Assembly (NCBI RefSeq): GCF_033843265.1 | Contig: NZ_JAWXRD010000027.1 | Coordinates: forward strand, 186,001-250,000 | DNA length: 64,000 nucleotides | Source of the DNA: Scandinavium lactucae | Lineage (GTDB): Bacteria; Pseudomonadota; Gammaproteobacteria; Enterobacterales; Enterobacteriaceae | Reading direction: 5' to 3' | Part shown: positions 24,494-33,382 of the stretch, piece after piece | Layout of the letters: each line of letters starts with the position of its first letter | Position numbering within the stretch: position 1 is the stretch's first letter | Translations under genes and position numbers: made by a program | The notes under the pieces: generated by a model | Told to the model about the DNA's origin: nothing | The model's input: only the letters and a program-made list of their open reading frames with translations | Databases searched by the model: none

Positions 24494-26326
24494 CTAATGT
24501 TTCAACGAGTAGAAGATCTTTTCTGCCAGACCGTGCGAAATGCCCGGCACTTTTGCAATATCTTCCACACTCGCTTTCTGCAAACCTTGCAATCCACCCA
24601 TGTATTTCAACAACATTTGGCGGCGCTTCGGTCCGACACCCTCGATAGTCTCAAGGGTGCTGGTACTTTTCACCTTGGCGCGTTTTTTCCGGTGACCGGC
24701 GATCGCATGGTCATGCGATTCATCACGAATATGCTGGATAACGTGCAGCGCCGGAGAATCCGACGGCAGGTTAAAGCCCTCACCTTCCGGCTCGAAGAAT
24801 AACGTTTCCAGCCCGGCCTTACGGTCACTGCCCTTCGCGACGCCTAACAGCAGCGGGTGATGCTTATCCCAGCTCACGTCCAGCTCGGCAAAGACCTGTT
24901 TCGCCTGGCCCAATTGGCCTTTGCCCCCGTCGATCAGAATGACATCGGGGATTTTGCTTTCTTCAATATCTTTCCCGTAGCGACGGCGCAACACTTGGTT
25001 CATCGCCGCATAATCATCACCTGGGGTGATGCCGGTGATGTTGTATCGACGGTATTCCGCCCGTAGCGGGCCATTGATGTCGAATACCACGCAGGAGGCC
25101 ACGGTTTGTTCTCCCATCGTGTGGCTGATGTCGAAACACTCCATGCGCTTCACTTCTGGCAGCTTCAATTGCGTTGCCAGCGCCTGCAAACGTTGGGTGA
25201 TGGTCGAATGCTGCGAAAGTTTGGTGACCAATGCAGTGGCCGCATTGGTACGGGCCAGTTTCAGGTAACGCGCACGATCACCACGCGGTTTAGTCTGGAT
25301 GTTAATCCGCCGCCCGGCAAGCTCGGTTAGTGAATCGGCCAGCAGGGTTTTGTCGCCAAGGTTGAAATCGAGCAGGATTTCCCCCGGCAGGGTTCTCGCC
25401 TGGCTGCCCTGTAAATAGAACTGGCCGACAAAGGTTTCCACCACTTCACCCGCCTCGGTTCCGGCAGGCACTTTCGGGAAGTAGCTGCGGCTGCCGAGCA
25501 CTTTGCCCTGACGAATAAACAGCACGTGTACGCACGCCATGCCGCCGTTAAAGGCCACACCGATAACGTCCAAATCATCGCCTTCGTTAGAAACGAACTG
25601 TTTTTCGGTTACGCGGCGCACTGCCTGAATTTGATCGCGAATACGCGCCGCTTCTTCGAACGCCAGCGACTGACTGGCTTTTTCCATCCGGGCCACCAGC
25701 AAATTCACTACCTGTTCATCTTTTCCGGCGAGAAACAGCCGCACGTAATCAACCTGCTGGGCATACTCGTCTTCGCTGACCAACCCTGCGACGCATGGCC
25801 CGAGACAGCGGCCAATCTGGTATTGCAGACACGGTCGGGAGCGATTGCGGTACACGCTGTTTTCGCACTGACGGATCGGGAAGATTTTCTGTAACAACGC
25901 CAGGGTTTCCCGCACGGCGTAACCGTTGGGGAACGGGCCAAAGTATTCGCCTTTCGCATGTTTCGCACCACGGTGCATCGCCAGCCGTGGGTGCGTATCG
26001 CCGCTGAGGAAGATAAACGGATAGGATTTGTCATCGCGCAGCAGAACGTTATAACGCGGCTGATAAAGTTTGATGTAGTTGTGTTCAAGCAGCAGCGCTT
26101 CCGTCTCGGTATGCGTGACGGTAACATCAATCTGAGAAATTTGCGCGACAAGTGCTTCCGTTTTACGCGACGCAAGGTTGCTACGGAAATAGCTGGAAAG
26201 GCGTTTTTTAAGGTCTTTGGCTTTACCGACATAAATAACCGTGCCGCCGGCATCGTACATACGATAAACGCCGGGCTGGCTGGTCACGGTTTTTAGAAAG
26301 GCTTTTGAATCAAATACGTCACTCAC
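24494..26326 (-). CDS. uvrC: Excinuclease ABC subunit C
   Basis: UvrC makes the two incisions around bulky DNA lesions in nucleotide excision repair after UvrA and UvrB recognition. The 610-aa protein has a GIY-YIG nuclease domain (about 10-95, PGVYRMYDAGG...VIYVGKAK), a UvrB-contacting UVR motif (about 200-235), an RNase-H-like 5' nuclease domain (about 370-540) and two C-terminal helix-hairpin-helix motifs (EGVGPKRR, PGISHGL). The start is GTG at 26326, matching the E. coli N-terminus (SD.FD.KAFLKTV). Its first bases overlap the uvrY stop (GTGA). Confidence 0.97.
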   Translation of the reverse strand: MSDVFDSKAFLKTVTSQPGVYRMYDAGGTVIYVGKAKDLKKRLSSYFRSNLASRKTEALVAQISQIDVTVTHTETEALLLEHNYIKLYQPRYNVLLRDDKSYPFIFLSGDTHPRLAMHRGAKHAKGEYFGPFPNGYAVRETLALLQKIFPIRQCENSVYRNRSRPCLQYQIGRCLGPCVAGLVSEDEYAQQVDYVRLFLAGKDEQVVNLLVARMEKASQSLAFEEAARIRDQIQAVRRVTEKQFVSNEGDDLDVIGVAFNGGMACVHVLFIRQGKVLGSRSYFPKVPAGTEAGEVVETFVGQFYLQGSQARTLPGEILLDFNLGDKTLLADSLTELAGRRINIQTKPRGDRARYLKLARTNAATALVTKLSQHSTITQRLQALATQLKLPEVKRMECFDISHTMGEQTVASCVVFDINGPLRAEYRRYNITGITPGDDYAAMNQVLRRRYGKDIEESKIPDVILIDGGKGQLGQAKQVFAELDVSWDKHHPLLLGVAKGSDRKAGLETLFFEPEGEGFNLPSDSPALHVIQHIRDESHDHAIAGHRKKRAKVKSTSTLETIEGVGPKRRQMLLKYMGGLQGLQKASVEDIAKVPGISHGLAEKIFYSLKH

Positions 26327-26979
26327 TGACTTGCTAACGACTCCGCATTGCACAGGCCATGGCGAATTGCCAGGTGCGTCAGCTCGACATCGCCATGAAT
26401 GTTTAATTTGCTAAACATACGATAGCGATAGCTGTTCACCGTTTTCGGGCTGAGATTCAACTGCTCGGAAATCTCAGTCACCTTCTGACCTTTGGTGATC
26501 ATCAGCATAATCTGCAATTCACGTTCAGACAAACTGGCAAACGGTGATTCTGTTTTTTCTGGCTCAATTTGACTCAACGCCATTTGCTGAGCGATGTCTG
26601 ATGCAATGTAACGCTGACCGGCGAAGACGGCGCGGATGGCGTTGACCACCTCCTGTGGTGCGGCCCCTTTGGTAAGATAGCCCGCGGCCCCTGCCTGCAT
26701 AACCTTGGCTGGCAGTGGATTTTCCGTGTGAACGGTTAACATGATGACTCGGGTATCTGCGGTGGAGCGCGCAATTTTACGCGTGGCTTCCAGCCCGCCA
26801 ATTCCTGGCATATTCATGTCCATTAGCACGACGTCTACCGGATTGGCGCGGCACCACTTCACCGCATCTTCGCCACAGCAGACTTCACCGACAACTTTAA
26901 TACCCTTTATATCTTCGAGAATGCGTCGTATCCCTGCGCGCACTAGTTCGTGGTCATCAACAAGAAGGATGTTGATCAA
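26323..26979 (-). CDS. uvrY: Response regulator UvrY
   Basis: UvrY is the LuxR/FixJ-type response regulator of the BarA-UvrY system, which activates the CsrB/CsrC RNAs and so adjusts carbon use, motility and biofilm. The 218-aa protein has a receiver domain with phosphoacceptor D54 (VVLMDMNMPG) and a C-terminal LuxR helix-turn-helix (ITKGQKVTEISEQLNLSPKTVNSYRYRMF). It is the first gene of uvrY-uvrC. The cognate kinase BarA is encoded elsewhere. Confidence 0.97.
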   Translation of the reverse strand: MINILLVDDHELVRAGIRRILEDIKGIKVVGEVCCGEDAVKWCRANPVDVVLMDMNMPGIGGLEATRKIARSTADTRVIMLTVHTENPLPAKVMQAGAAGYLTKGAAPQEVVNAIRAVFAGQRYIASDIAQQMALSQIEPEKTESPFASLSERELQIMLMITKGQKVTEISEQLNLSPKTVNSYRYRMFSKLNIHGDVELTHLAIRHGLCNAESLASQ

Positions 26980-27436
26980 AGGAATAATCTCCAGAATAGG
27001 GATAACGCAACTAACTCTAAATTCGCGACCATATTACCGGGTTTTATCTCGACAATGAAAGGCAAAAAATGTGTAGGGTGGGTTTTAGCGAATGTTTCTG
27101 GAAATAAGAATGTACAACCCGTGGAAAGAACCACAAAACAGGGAGATACAACAACCCTATTTTTAAACACCTATTTTCAAAAATTTCTCTAAAGCAGCGC
27201 ATTTTGCACAAATGATAAATACGATTGCAAAAATGTAACAATAATTAACCGAGCGAGAACCTGAGTTAAACAAATAAGCCTTCGGACGTTTCTCGAGCAC
27301 CGATAATTAGCCGTAAGCACCTCTTACCAGAGGAGAAAAAACAGGCACTCCCGTTTTTGATATCCCTTGTGGTATACTGCGCGACCTTTACAGTACACCC
27401 CGCGCATGCGCACTGAAATCTTTTACGAGGAAATAG
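26980..27436. other. 457-bp intergenic region upstream of uvrY and yecF
   Basis: This divergent spacer holds the uvrY and yecF control regions. It is AT-rich in its middle. A TATACT hexamer (27374-27379) 58 bp before the yecF ATG is a plausible -10 element, and ACGAGGAAA just before the ATG is its ribosome site. Short reading frames here look like chance. Confidence 0.4.
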
Positions 27437-27661
27437 ATGAGTACTCCTGAACTTTCCACTGCTGAAAATAATCAACAATTGACCCAGGAAGTTTCTTGCC
27501 TGAAAGCGTTACTGGCGCTGATGCTGCAAGCCATGGGTCAGGCAGACGCAGGACGCGTGATTCTTAAAATGGAAAAACAGATCACGCAGATGGAAGATGA
27601 AGCTCAGGCAGCCGCTTTTTCCAGCACTGTTCAGCAGATTAAACAAGCTTACCGTCAGTAA
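27437..27661 (+). CDS. yecF: DUF2594 family protein YecF
   Basis: A 74-aa conserved enterobacterial protein of unknown function, largely one or two long helices (NQQLTQEVSCLKALLALMLQAM... and MEDEAQAAAFSSTVQQIKQAY). It lacks signal peptide and metal motifs. A clear ribosome site (GAGGAAATAG) precedes the ATG. It converges with sdiA, as in E. coli. Confidence 0.93.
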   Translation: MSTPELSTAENNQQLTQEVSCLKALLALMLQAMGQADAGRVILKMEKQITQMEDEAQAAAFSSTVQQIKQAYRQ

Positions 27662-27731
27662 TTGCAGGCGGCTGCGATTCGCAATGCATCGCAGCCGTTT
27701 TTGCGTCTGGCACGCAGAACGTCTTAAGTTG

Positions 27732-28454
27732 TCAAATTATCCCAATCGCGGCGGCATAACAGGCAATCTGGGTTTTGTTAGGCGCATTAAATTTCTTCTG
27801 CATATTCTTCTGATGAAAATTCACGGTATTTTCAGATATCGACAAGATTATCGATATTTCCGCTGAGGTTTTCCCTTCCGCCGTCCACTTCAGAATTTCC
27901 AGTTCGCGCTTGCTGAATTTCATTGGCTGCGCCATGACCATCGTATCTTCCAGGCGTAGCAGCGTGGCAAGACTTAACTCCATCAGGGTTTGCAGCCGCA
28001 GTTCGGTTTCATCCTCTGACAAGGGATTGGCCTGATTGCTTTCCCGCGACACCGATAAAAAACCGAGTGCGCGGTTTGGCAGCATCAGCGACTGCGTAAT
28101 CCCCCGACGCAGACCGTGATCGCGCGCGGCATCCCAAAACGCCTGGGTTTCACTGAATAAGCTTTCACTCCATGGCAAATGGCCGTTGCGGTAATTTTCC
28201 GCTTTCAACACCGGGTCGATCGCAAAATAATTTTCCGCCTGGTAATGGTCCATCCACGCTTTCGGATAGGTGGTGTGCAGGGAGAGTTTGGGCCGGGTGA
28301 AGGGAACCGGATGACGCACACAGAGCGCGAACCAGTCATATTCCAGCGAGTGAGTCTGCTGTTGCAAAATGGCATAGACCTGGTCTGATGCCGTGGCAGC
28401 ATGAAATTGCTGCGAAATGTCCTTGCGCCAATGGAAAAAATCGAAATCCCTCAT
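27732..28454 (-). CDS. sdiA: LuxR-type acyl-homoserine-lactone receptor SdiA
   Basis: SdiA senses acyl-homoserine lactones made by other bacteria and adjusts transcription. It has no partner LuxI here, as usual for this orphan receptor. The 240-aa protein has the autoinducer-binding domain (about 1-165), with W and Y/D residues of the ligand pocket in LEYDWFALCVRHPVPFTRP. It ends with a LuxR helix-turn-helix (WTAEGKTSAEISIILSISENTVNFHQKNMQKK). The ATG at 28454 aligns with the E. coli start; an upstream in-frame ATG at 28487 adds 11 residues not in E. coli. Confidence 0.95.
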   Translation of the reverse strand: MRDFDFFHWRKDISQQFHAATASDQVYAILQQQTHSLEYDWFALCVRHPVPFTRPKLSLHTTYPKAWMDHYQAENYFAIDPVLKAENYRNGHLPWSESLFSETQAFWDAARDHGLRRGITQSLMLPNRALGFLSVSRESNQANPLSEDETELRLQTLMELSLATLLRLEDTMVMAQPMKFSKRELEILKWTAEGKTSAEISIILSISENTVNFHQKNMQKKFNAPNKTQIACYAAAIGII

Positions 28455-28564
28455 ATCTGAAGCGAAAACTCCCTGAGTAATTATCATTCGTATGAATACT
28501 TCAAACTAACACATAAATCTTATTTATATATATGAAATATCGTGGAATGCGGAATTATTCTGAG

Positions 28565-28587
28565 ATGGCCTGAGGTCATCAGGCCAT
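28565..28587 (-). terminator. Possible terminator after tcyN
   Basis: ATGGCCTGA and TCAGGCCAT form a perfect 9-bp stem with a 5-nt loop just after the tcyN stop on the minus strand. The following sequence is only weakly T-rich. Confidence 0.6.
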
Positions 28588-28593
28588 TGGGGA

Positions 28594-29346
28594 TTACTGC
28601 ATGAGGAATTTTTCGAGGAACTGGCGGGTACGCGGCTGCTGCGGATTAGAAAACAGGGCTTTGGCTTCGCCCTGCTCCACGATGCGGCCCTGATCCATAA
28701 AGATGGCCCGGTCAGCCACGTCTCGGGCAAAGCTCATCTCGTGGGTCACAATCACCATCGTGCGTTTCTCCAGCGCCAGCTGTCGAATGGTGCTCAGCAC
28801 CTCGCCGACCAGTTCAGGATCCAGCGCCGAAGTCGGCTCATCAAATAAAATCACGTCCGGACGCATCGCCAGCGCACGGGCAATCGCCACACGCTGCTGC
28901 TGTCCGCCGGATAACCGTCGCGGATAGCTGGTTTCTTTCCCCGCTAGCCCCACTTTTGCCAACAGTTCGCGGGCGCGAGTGGCGGCTTCGCTTTTGTTCT
29001 CACCTTTGACAATCACCGGCCCTTCAATAATATTCTCCAGCACCGTGCGGTGGGGGAACAGGTTGAAGCTTTGGAACACAAAACCCACATGCTGGCGCAG
29101 AGTACGGATAAGCCCTTTCTGCTGGCTCAGCGGGCGGGCAGCATCAATGGTAATGTCGCCGACACGAATAGTGCCACTTTCCGGTTGTTCGAGCAGGTTA
29201 ATGCTACGCAGAAGCGTGGTTTTCCCCGAGCCGCTCGGCCCGATAATCGCCACCACTTCGCCCTCTTTCACCTCCAGACTGATACCGTGCAGCACCGTCT
29301 GGCCGTGGAATTTCTTCACCAGGTTTTTAACGTCGATAGCACTCAT
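28594..29346 (-). CDS. tcyN: Cystine ABC transporter ATP-binding protein
   Basis: The ATPase (YecC) of the TcyJLN cystine importer. The 250-aa protein has Walker A GPSGSGKT (near 33-40), Q-loop, signature LSGGQQQRVAIARAL, Walker B VILFDEPTSALD and the switch histidine in VTHEMSF. It overlaps the end of tcyL by 4 bp (ATGA) and acts with the permease TcyL and the binding protein TcyJ. Confidence 0.97.
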   Translation of the reverse strand: MSAIDVKNLVKKFHGQTVLHGISLEVKEGEVVAIIGPSGSGKTTLLRSINLLEQPESGTIRVGDITIDAARPLSQQKGLIRTLRQHVGFVFQSFNLFPHRTVLENIIEGPVIVKGENKSEAATRARELLAKVGLAGKETSYPRRLSGGQQQRVAIARALAMRPDVILFDEPTSALDPELVGEVLSTIRQLALEKRTMVIVTHEMSFARDVADRAIFMDQGRIVEQGEAKALFSNPQQPRTRQFLEKFLMQ

Positions 29347-30011
29347 TTCGGATCACGCTCCTGGCGGTTCAGCTGGTTTTCGAAATAGTTTTGCAGAGCG
29401 GAGAGCACCGTCGCCATCACCCAGTAAATCAGCGACGCTGCCAGATACATGGTGAACACTTCCAGCGTGCGCGAGGTAATCAACTGCGCCTGACGGAACA
29501 GCTCCGGCACCTGAATAGTGGCCGCCAGCGATGTGTCTTTCACCAGGCTGATGAAGCTGTTGGATAACGGTGGTAACGCGACGCGTGCCGCCTGCGGCAA
29601 AATCGCCCGACGCAGTGTCTGCCACGGGGTCATACCGATACTGGCCGCCGCCTCCCACTGCCCTTTATCAATCGAGGAGATCGCTGCGCGCAGGGTTTCG
29701 GAAGTGTACGCCGCGGTGTTGAGCGACAAACCAATCATTGCCGCCGGGATCGGATCCAGCTCAATGCCAAACTGCGGCAGGCCGTAGTAGATCATAAACA
29801 GCTGGGCGATAAGCGGTGTACCGCGGAAAATTGAGGTGTAAAAGCGCGCCAGCCAGCGCACCGGTGCGATCGTCGACATGCGCATCAGCGCCAGTAAAAA
29901 CCCGAGAACCAGACCGAAGAACATCCCGCCGATGCTGAGCTGTAAGGTAAAAACAGCCCCTTTCAGCAGATACGGCAGCGAGTCGATAACCAGTTGGATA
30001 CTTTCTTGCAT
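29343..30011 (-). CDS. tcyL: Cystine ABC transporter permease
   Basis: The inner-membrane permease (YecS) of the cystine importer. The 222-aa protein has about five helices and the EAA loop EAAASIGMTPWQTLRRAILPQA, which contacts TcyN. It follows dcyD after 12 bp and overlaps tcyN, so dcyD-tcyL-tcyN form one operon. Confidence 0.97.
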   Translation of the reverse strand: MQESIQLVIDSLPYLLKGAVFTLQLSIGGMFFGLVLGFLLALMRMSTIAPVRWLARFYTSIFRGTPLIAQLFMIYYGLPQFGIELDPIPAAMIGLSLNTAAYTSETLRAAISSIDKGQWEAAASIGMTPWQTLRRAILPQAARVALPPLSNSFISLVKDTSLAATIQVPELFRQAQLITSRTLEVFTMYLAASLIYWVMATVLSALQNYFENQLNRQERDPK

Positions 30012-30023
30012 TGTGTCTTCTTA

Positions 30024-31010
30024 TTATACGTGTGGATGATAGGCGAACAGCGCCGGAGCACCGCCGGTGTGAACAAACAGAATAGGTCCTTCATCCTTAA
30101 AGCGTTTCTGGCTGATGCCGTCGATAAGTCCGGCCATCGCTTTGCCGGTATAGACCGGATCCAACAATATGCCTTCGAGACGCGCCAGCAGTTTCACCGC
30201 TTCCATACCCTCATCGTTCGGCGTGCCATAGCCCGGTGCGAAATAGTCATCCCACAGGGTGATGTCAGCGTTAGCCTGTAGCGCGAGACTTTCCGCCACC
30301 GCCTGTTGCAGGGTGACGACTTTCGGTTTCTGGTCGGCGACGCTGCGCGACACGGTCACGCCGATCAGTTCAACATCCGGCATTAACTGTTCTAAGCCCA
30401 CGGCGAGACCCGCATGGGTTCCCGCACTACCGGAGGCCACCACCACCGAAGAGAGCGATACCGCACCTTCGCACTGCTGGGCAATTTCCAGCGCACTTTC
30501 CACATAGCCCAATGCGCCCAACGCGTTCGACCCACCTACCGGAATCACGTAGGGCCGGAAACCCTGTGCCTCTACGCGGGTCGCCAGTTCTTCCAGCTGA
30601 CGTTTCGGGTCGGTCAGCGCGTCGCACATTTCGATTTGGGCGTTGAAGTAATCCAGCAGCAGGCGATTGCCGTTACTGAGATAGTTTTCTGCTGTGGTGC
30701 CGATTGGGTTTTCCAGCAGCGCCACGCAGTGCAGGCCCAGTTTCGCCGCCACCGCCGCCGTCTGGCGCACATGGTTAGACTGAATCGCACCGGCGGTGAT
30801 CAGCGTGTCTGCGCCTTCGCGTAGTGCATCTGCGGCCAAAAACTCCAGCTTACGCAGTTTGTTGCCGCCCATCGCAATGGGCGTAACGTCGTCGCGTTTC
30901 ATGAAGATATCGCGCCCCAGATAATCGGACAGACGTGGCAGATACTCCAGCGGCGTCGGTGCGCCAATAAATTCCAGTCTTGGGAAACGTGTGAGATTAT
31001 GCAGTGACAT
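30024..31010 (-). CDS. dcyD: D-cysteine desulfhydrase
   Basis: A PLP-dependent enzyme that breaks D-cysteine to pyruvate, ammonia and sulfide, allowing D-cysteine use and detoxification. The 328-aa protein has the PLP lysine in GGNKLRKLEF, SNHVRQTAAVAA and the phosphate-binding glycine loop SGSAGTHAGL. The ATG at 31010 follows AGGAGG and matches the E. coli start; the longer frame from 31043 is not needed. It leads the tcyLN operon. Confidence 0.96.
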   Translation of the reverse strand: MSLHNLTRFPRLEFIGAPTPLEYLPRLSDYLGRDIFMKRDDVTPIAMGGNKLRKLEFLAADALREGADTLITAGAIQSNHVRQTAAVAAKLGLHCVALLENPIGTTAENYLSNGNRLLLDYFNAQIEMCDALTDPKRQLEELATRVEAQGFRPYVIPVGGSNALGALGYVESALEIAQQCEGAVSLSSVVVASGSAGTHAGLAVGLEQLMPDVELIGVTVSRSVADQKPKVVTLQQAVAESLALQANADITLWDDYFAPGYGTPNDEGMEAVKLLARLEGILLDPVYTGKAMAGLIDGISQKRFKDEGPILFVHTGGAPALFAYHPHV

Positions 31011-31063
31011 AGCACCTCCTGATTTTCTTTTTATTATGCACACAGTTGCCCTCGAAAATAAGT

Positions 31064-31092
31064 CCCCTCGTCCTGACCCGGTTGCCGAGGGG
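31064..31092 (-). terminator. Terminator between the Ala-rich gene and dcyD
   Basis: CCCCTCG and CGAGGGG form a 7-bp stem with flanking AAG/CTT pairing after one bulge. On the minus strand it is followed by TTATTTTC. It lies just past the stop of the Ala-rich gene and before the dcyD ribosome site. Confidence 0.65.
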
Positions 31093-31112
31093 CTTTCCAG
31101 CGTGCGAATAGC

Positions 31113-33104
31113 TTATTTGGATTTGGCCGGTTGCAGACTTACGCCCTCCGCCAGACTAAACCGGACGATGGTTTGATACTCTCCGGCATATCCCATTGGC
31201 CAGGTGCAGCGTTTAAACGCCCGGCTGGTATCACGCAGAAAGATTTGCGTCCCTTTAGTATTAATACGCTTCAATTGCCCCATCGCTCCAATGTTCACCT
31301 TCAAGGTGACGCGTCCCTCCACGCCCATGGCGCGCGCTTTTTCAGAATAGACAGGCAACTTACAATCACCAAATATTTCCTGCTCTATGGTTAAAGGTTC
31401 TGACCTTTCAGGAATCGCTTTCAGGGGCGCTTGGGGCGCTTCCTTTTCTGACGTGATGGCCGGGAGCGATTCTTCTTCCAAAGAGTCAGGAGGGGTCAAG
31501 ACCGGCGTATCGCTGACTCCTGCGGCTTTAGCCACCGCAGTGGCCTGTGCCGCCTCTGCCAGCGCAGCCGCTTCCACCGCTTTGGCCGCCGCGACAAGTG
31601 TTGCGGTTCTCGACACCTCAGCCGCTTTCTCCGCCCGGACTGCCTCTGCAGCCCTTGCGATGGCGGCCGCCCTGTCCGCCTCAGCCCGCAGGGTGCTCTC
31701 TTCGAGGCGGATCGCGTCTGCCGCCTTAGCCGCCTGCCCTGCGGCGGCGGCTTTCGCCTCTACGTCTACTTTTGCGGCTTTCGCCGCCTGGGCTGCACTC
31801 GTGGCGTTGGTTTTCGCGTCTGCAACGCGTTGCGCCACCTGTTCATTTTCGGCAACGGCGGCCTGGGTCGCCTCAGATGCTGACGTTGCAGCGGCCACTT
31901 TCATTTCCGCGCTGGCTTTCGCGGTTTCGGCCAGCTCGGCCGCCCTCGCAGCTTCTGTGGCTTTAGCCGCCGCAACAGCGATGGCTTCGCGGGCTTCTTG
32001 CTCGGCTTTGGCGGCCTCTTTCGCGCTGGCGACTTCAGTGGCTTTTGCTGTCTTTACGATTTGAGCGGCTTTCGTGGCGGCGGTCATGTTTTCTGATAGG
32101 GCCGCTTTTGCGGCTTTTGCCGCCTCGGCGGTACTTGCGGCCTGCGTTTCGGCCTCTGTTAGTGCGCTGGACGCATTCACTTTTGTGGTTTCTGCTTTAG
32201 CCGCTTCCTGAGCAGCAGCCAGCGCCGCCGTCACCTGTGCATTTTCGACCGCTTTAGCCGCTTCGGCTTCTCTTGCCGCCTCCTCAGCCAGTGCCGTAAG
32301 GGTATCGTTAATCGCGGTAGCCTCATTGGCAGCTTCTGTCGCCTTGTTCGCTTCTGCAACTTTAGCCACTTTGGCGACTAATGCGGCTTCTGTGGCCTTT
32401 GCCGCTTCTGCTACCTTGGTTTCTTCCAGCGCTTTAGCGGCTTGCGCGGCCCTGTCCGCCTCTTCCGCTGCCGCAAGGGCGCTCTGCGCGACACGGTCTG
32501 CGGCAGCAACGTCCTCGGCGGCTTTGGCAGCCTGGGCTATTTTTTCCGCCTCTGCCGCTTTCGCCGCTTCTGTGGCCTGTTTGGCTTTTTCGGCATCATT
32601 CGCTTTGGCAACTTTGGTCGCCTCTGCCGCCTTAACGGCTTTCGAGACTTTAGCCGCTTCTTTGGCGGTCGCGGCCTCAACGGCTTTTGCAGCATGTTCT
32701 GCTTTCGCGATTTTTGCCTCCATGGCAGCCTGCGCCGCCTTCAGCGTTTTCGCCGCTTTAACGGCTTCGGCATCGCTTGCGGTTTGAATGGCTTTTGCTC
32801 TCTTCGCGGCCTTAACGGCGTCGGCGGCTTTTGCTGCCAACATGGCCTGAGCCGCTTCCGCTTCCCGGGCCATTTCTGCCGTTTTCACCACCTCATTTAT
32901 ATTTACGGACTGTGCGTCAGGCGCATTCTCAACGACATTATCCGTGTGATTTGTTATCGGCGAGGTGGTTTCTGGCGGGGCCCGGTAGGGTGTAATAACC
33001 GGCGTCTCTTGTGCTGGCATGGGGATCACCGGGACGGAATGGGTGGCAGCAGTCGTGCCGGAAATAACGAGTATTCCCGTCAAAATGATATTTATCGGTT
33101 TCAA
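31113..33104 (-). CDS. 663-aa alanine-rich coiled-coil protein with TonB/TolA-like C-terminal domain
   Basis: The N-terminus (residues 3-22, INIILTGILVISGTTAA) is a signal peptide or a short membrane anchor. A Pro/Thr-rich segment follows (about 24-62), then some 480 residues of A/K/E-rich sequence (AAKAAEA-type repeats), likely one very long helix or coiled coil. The last 85 residues (LPVYSEKARAMGVEGRVTLKVNIGAMG...) match the TonB C-terminal fold that contacts outer-membrane receptors, with two cysteines (GDCKLP, KRCTWP). TolA has the same anchor-helix-domain plan. ExbB/ExbD or TolQ/R partners are not adjacent. E. coli lacks this gene between dcyD and tcyJ. A structural or energy-transducing role in the envelope is inferred. 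Confidence 0.85.
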   Translation of the reverse strand: MKPINIILTGILVISGTTAATHSVPVIPMPAQETPVITPYRAPPETTSPITNHTDNVVENAPDAQSVNINEVVKTAEMAREAEAAQAMLAAKAADAVKAAKRAKAIQTASDAEAVKAAKTLKAAQAAMEAKIAKAEHAAKAVEAATAKEAAKVSKAVKAAEATKVAKANDAEKAKQATEAAKAAEAEKIAQAAKAAEDVAAADRVAQSALAAAEEADRAAQAAKALEETKVAEAAKATEAALVAKVAKVAEANKATEAANEATAINDTLTALAEEAAREAEAAKAVENAQVTAALAAAQEAAKAETTKVNASSALTEAETQAASTAEAAKAAKAALSENMTAATKAAQIVKTAKATEVASAKEAAKAEQEAREAIAVAAAKATEAARAAELAETAKASAEMKVAAATSASEATQAAVAENEQVAQRVADAKTNATSAAQAAKAAKVDVEAKAAAAGQAAKAADAIRLEESTLRAEADRAAAIARAAEAVRAEKAAEVSRTATLVAAAKAVEAAALAEAAQATAVAKAAGVSDTPVLTPPDSLEEESLPAITSEKEAPQAPLKAIPERSEPLTIEQEIFGDCKLPVYSEKARAMGVEGRVTLKVNIGAMGQLKRINTKGTQIFLRDTSRAFKRCTWPMGYAGEYQTIVRFSLAEGVSLQPAKSK

Positions 33105-33307
33105 TTTATTATTCCCTCAATTGACTATCCCGCTATTATCATGAACTCCCGCGGTTTAACATTGATCGCGCGCATTGAGGGTAAAGGCTATTTTGCCTAT
33201 TTTATCATGCAGTTATAAATATTTTGTATTGATTCGAGGTGCGGTATTCACTGAATAATTCATTCGCCATGACCGTCGGCCAGGTAAATGGTGTAACCTG
33301 AAAAAGT

Positions 33308-33339
33308 AAAAAGTCCCGATCTGCCGACCGGGACTTTTT
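33308..33339 (-). terminator. Terminator after tcyJ
   Basis: AAAAAGTCCCG and CGGGACTTTTT form an 11-bp stem with a 10-nt loop. The A and T runs at the two ends make it usable in both directions. It ends the tcyJ transcript 44 bp after the stop. The remaining 200 bp up to the Ala-rich gene is AT-rich with no gene. Confidence 0.88.
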
Positions 33340-33382
33340 ATTTAATTTGGGGCGTTCGATAACGCCCATAAGTAATAACCGT

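Noticed and set aside
23866..24648. 260-aa plus-strand frame across pgsA
   Set aside because: Opposite to pgsA and the end of uvrC; His/Arg-rich shadow translation.
31387..32787. Long plus-strand reading frames opposite the Ala-rich gene
   Set aside because: They are antisense to a GC-rich Ala-coding repeat, which seldom yields stops on the other strand; the translations are low-complexity Ala/Ser with no start signals.
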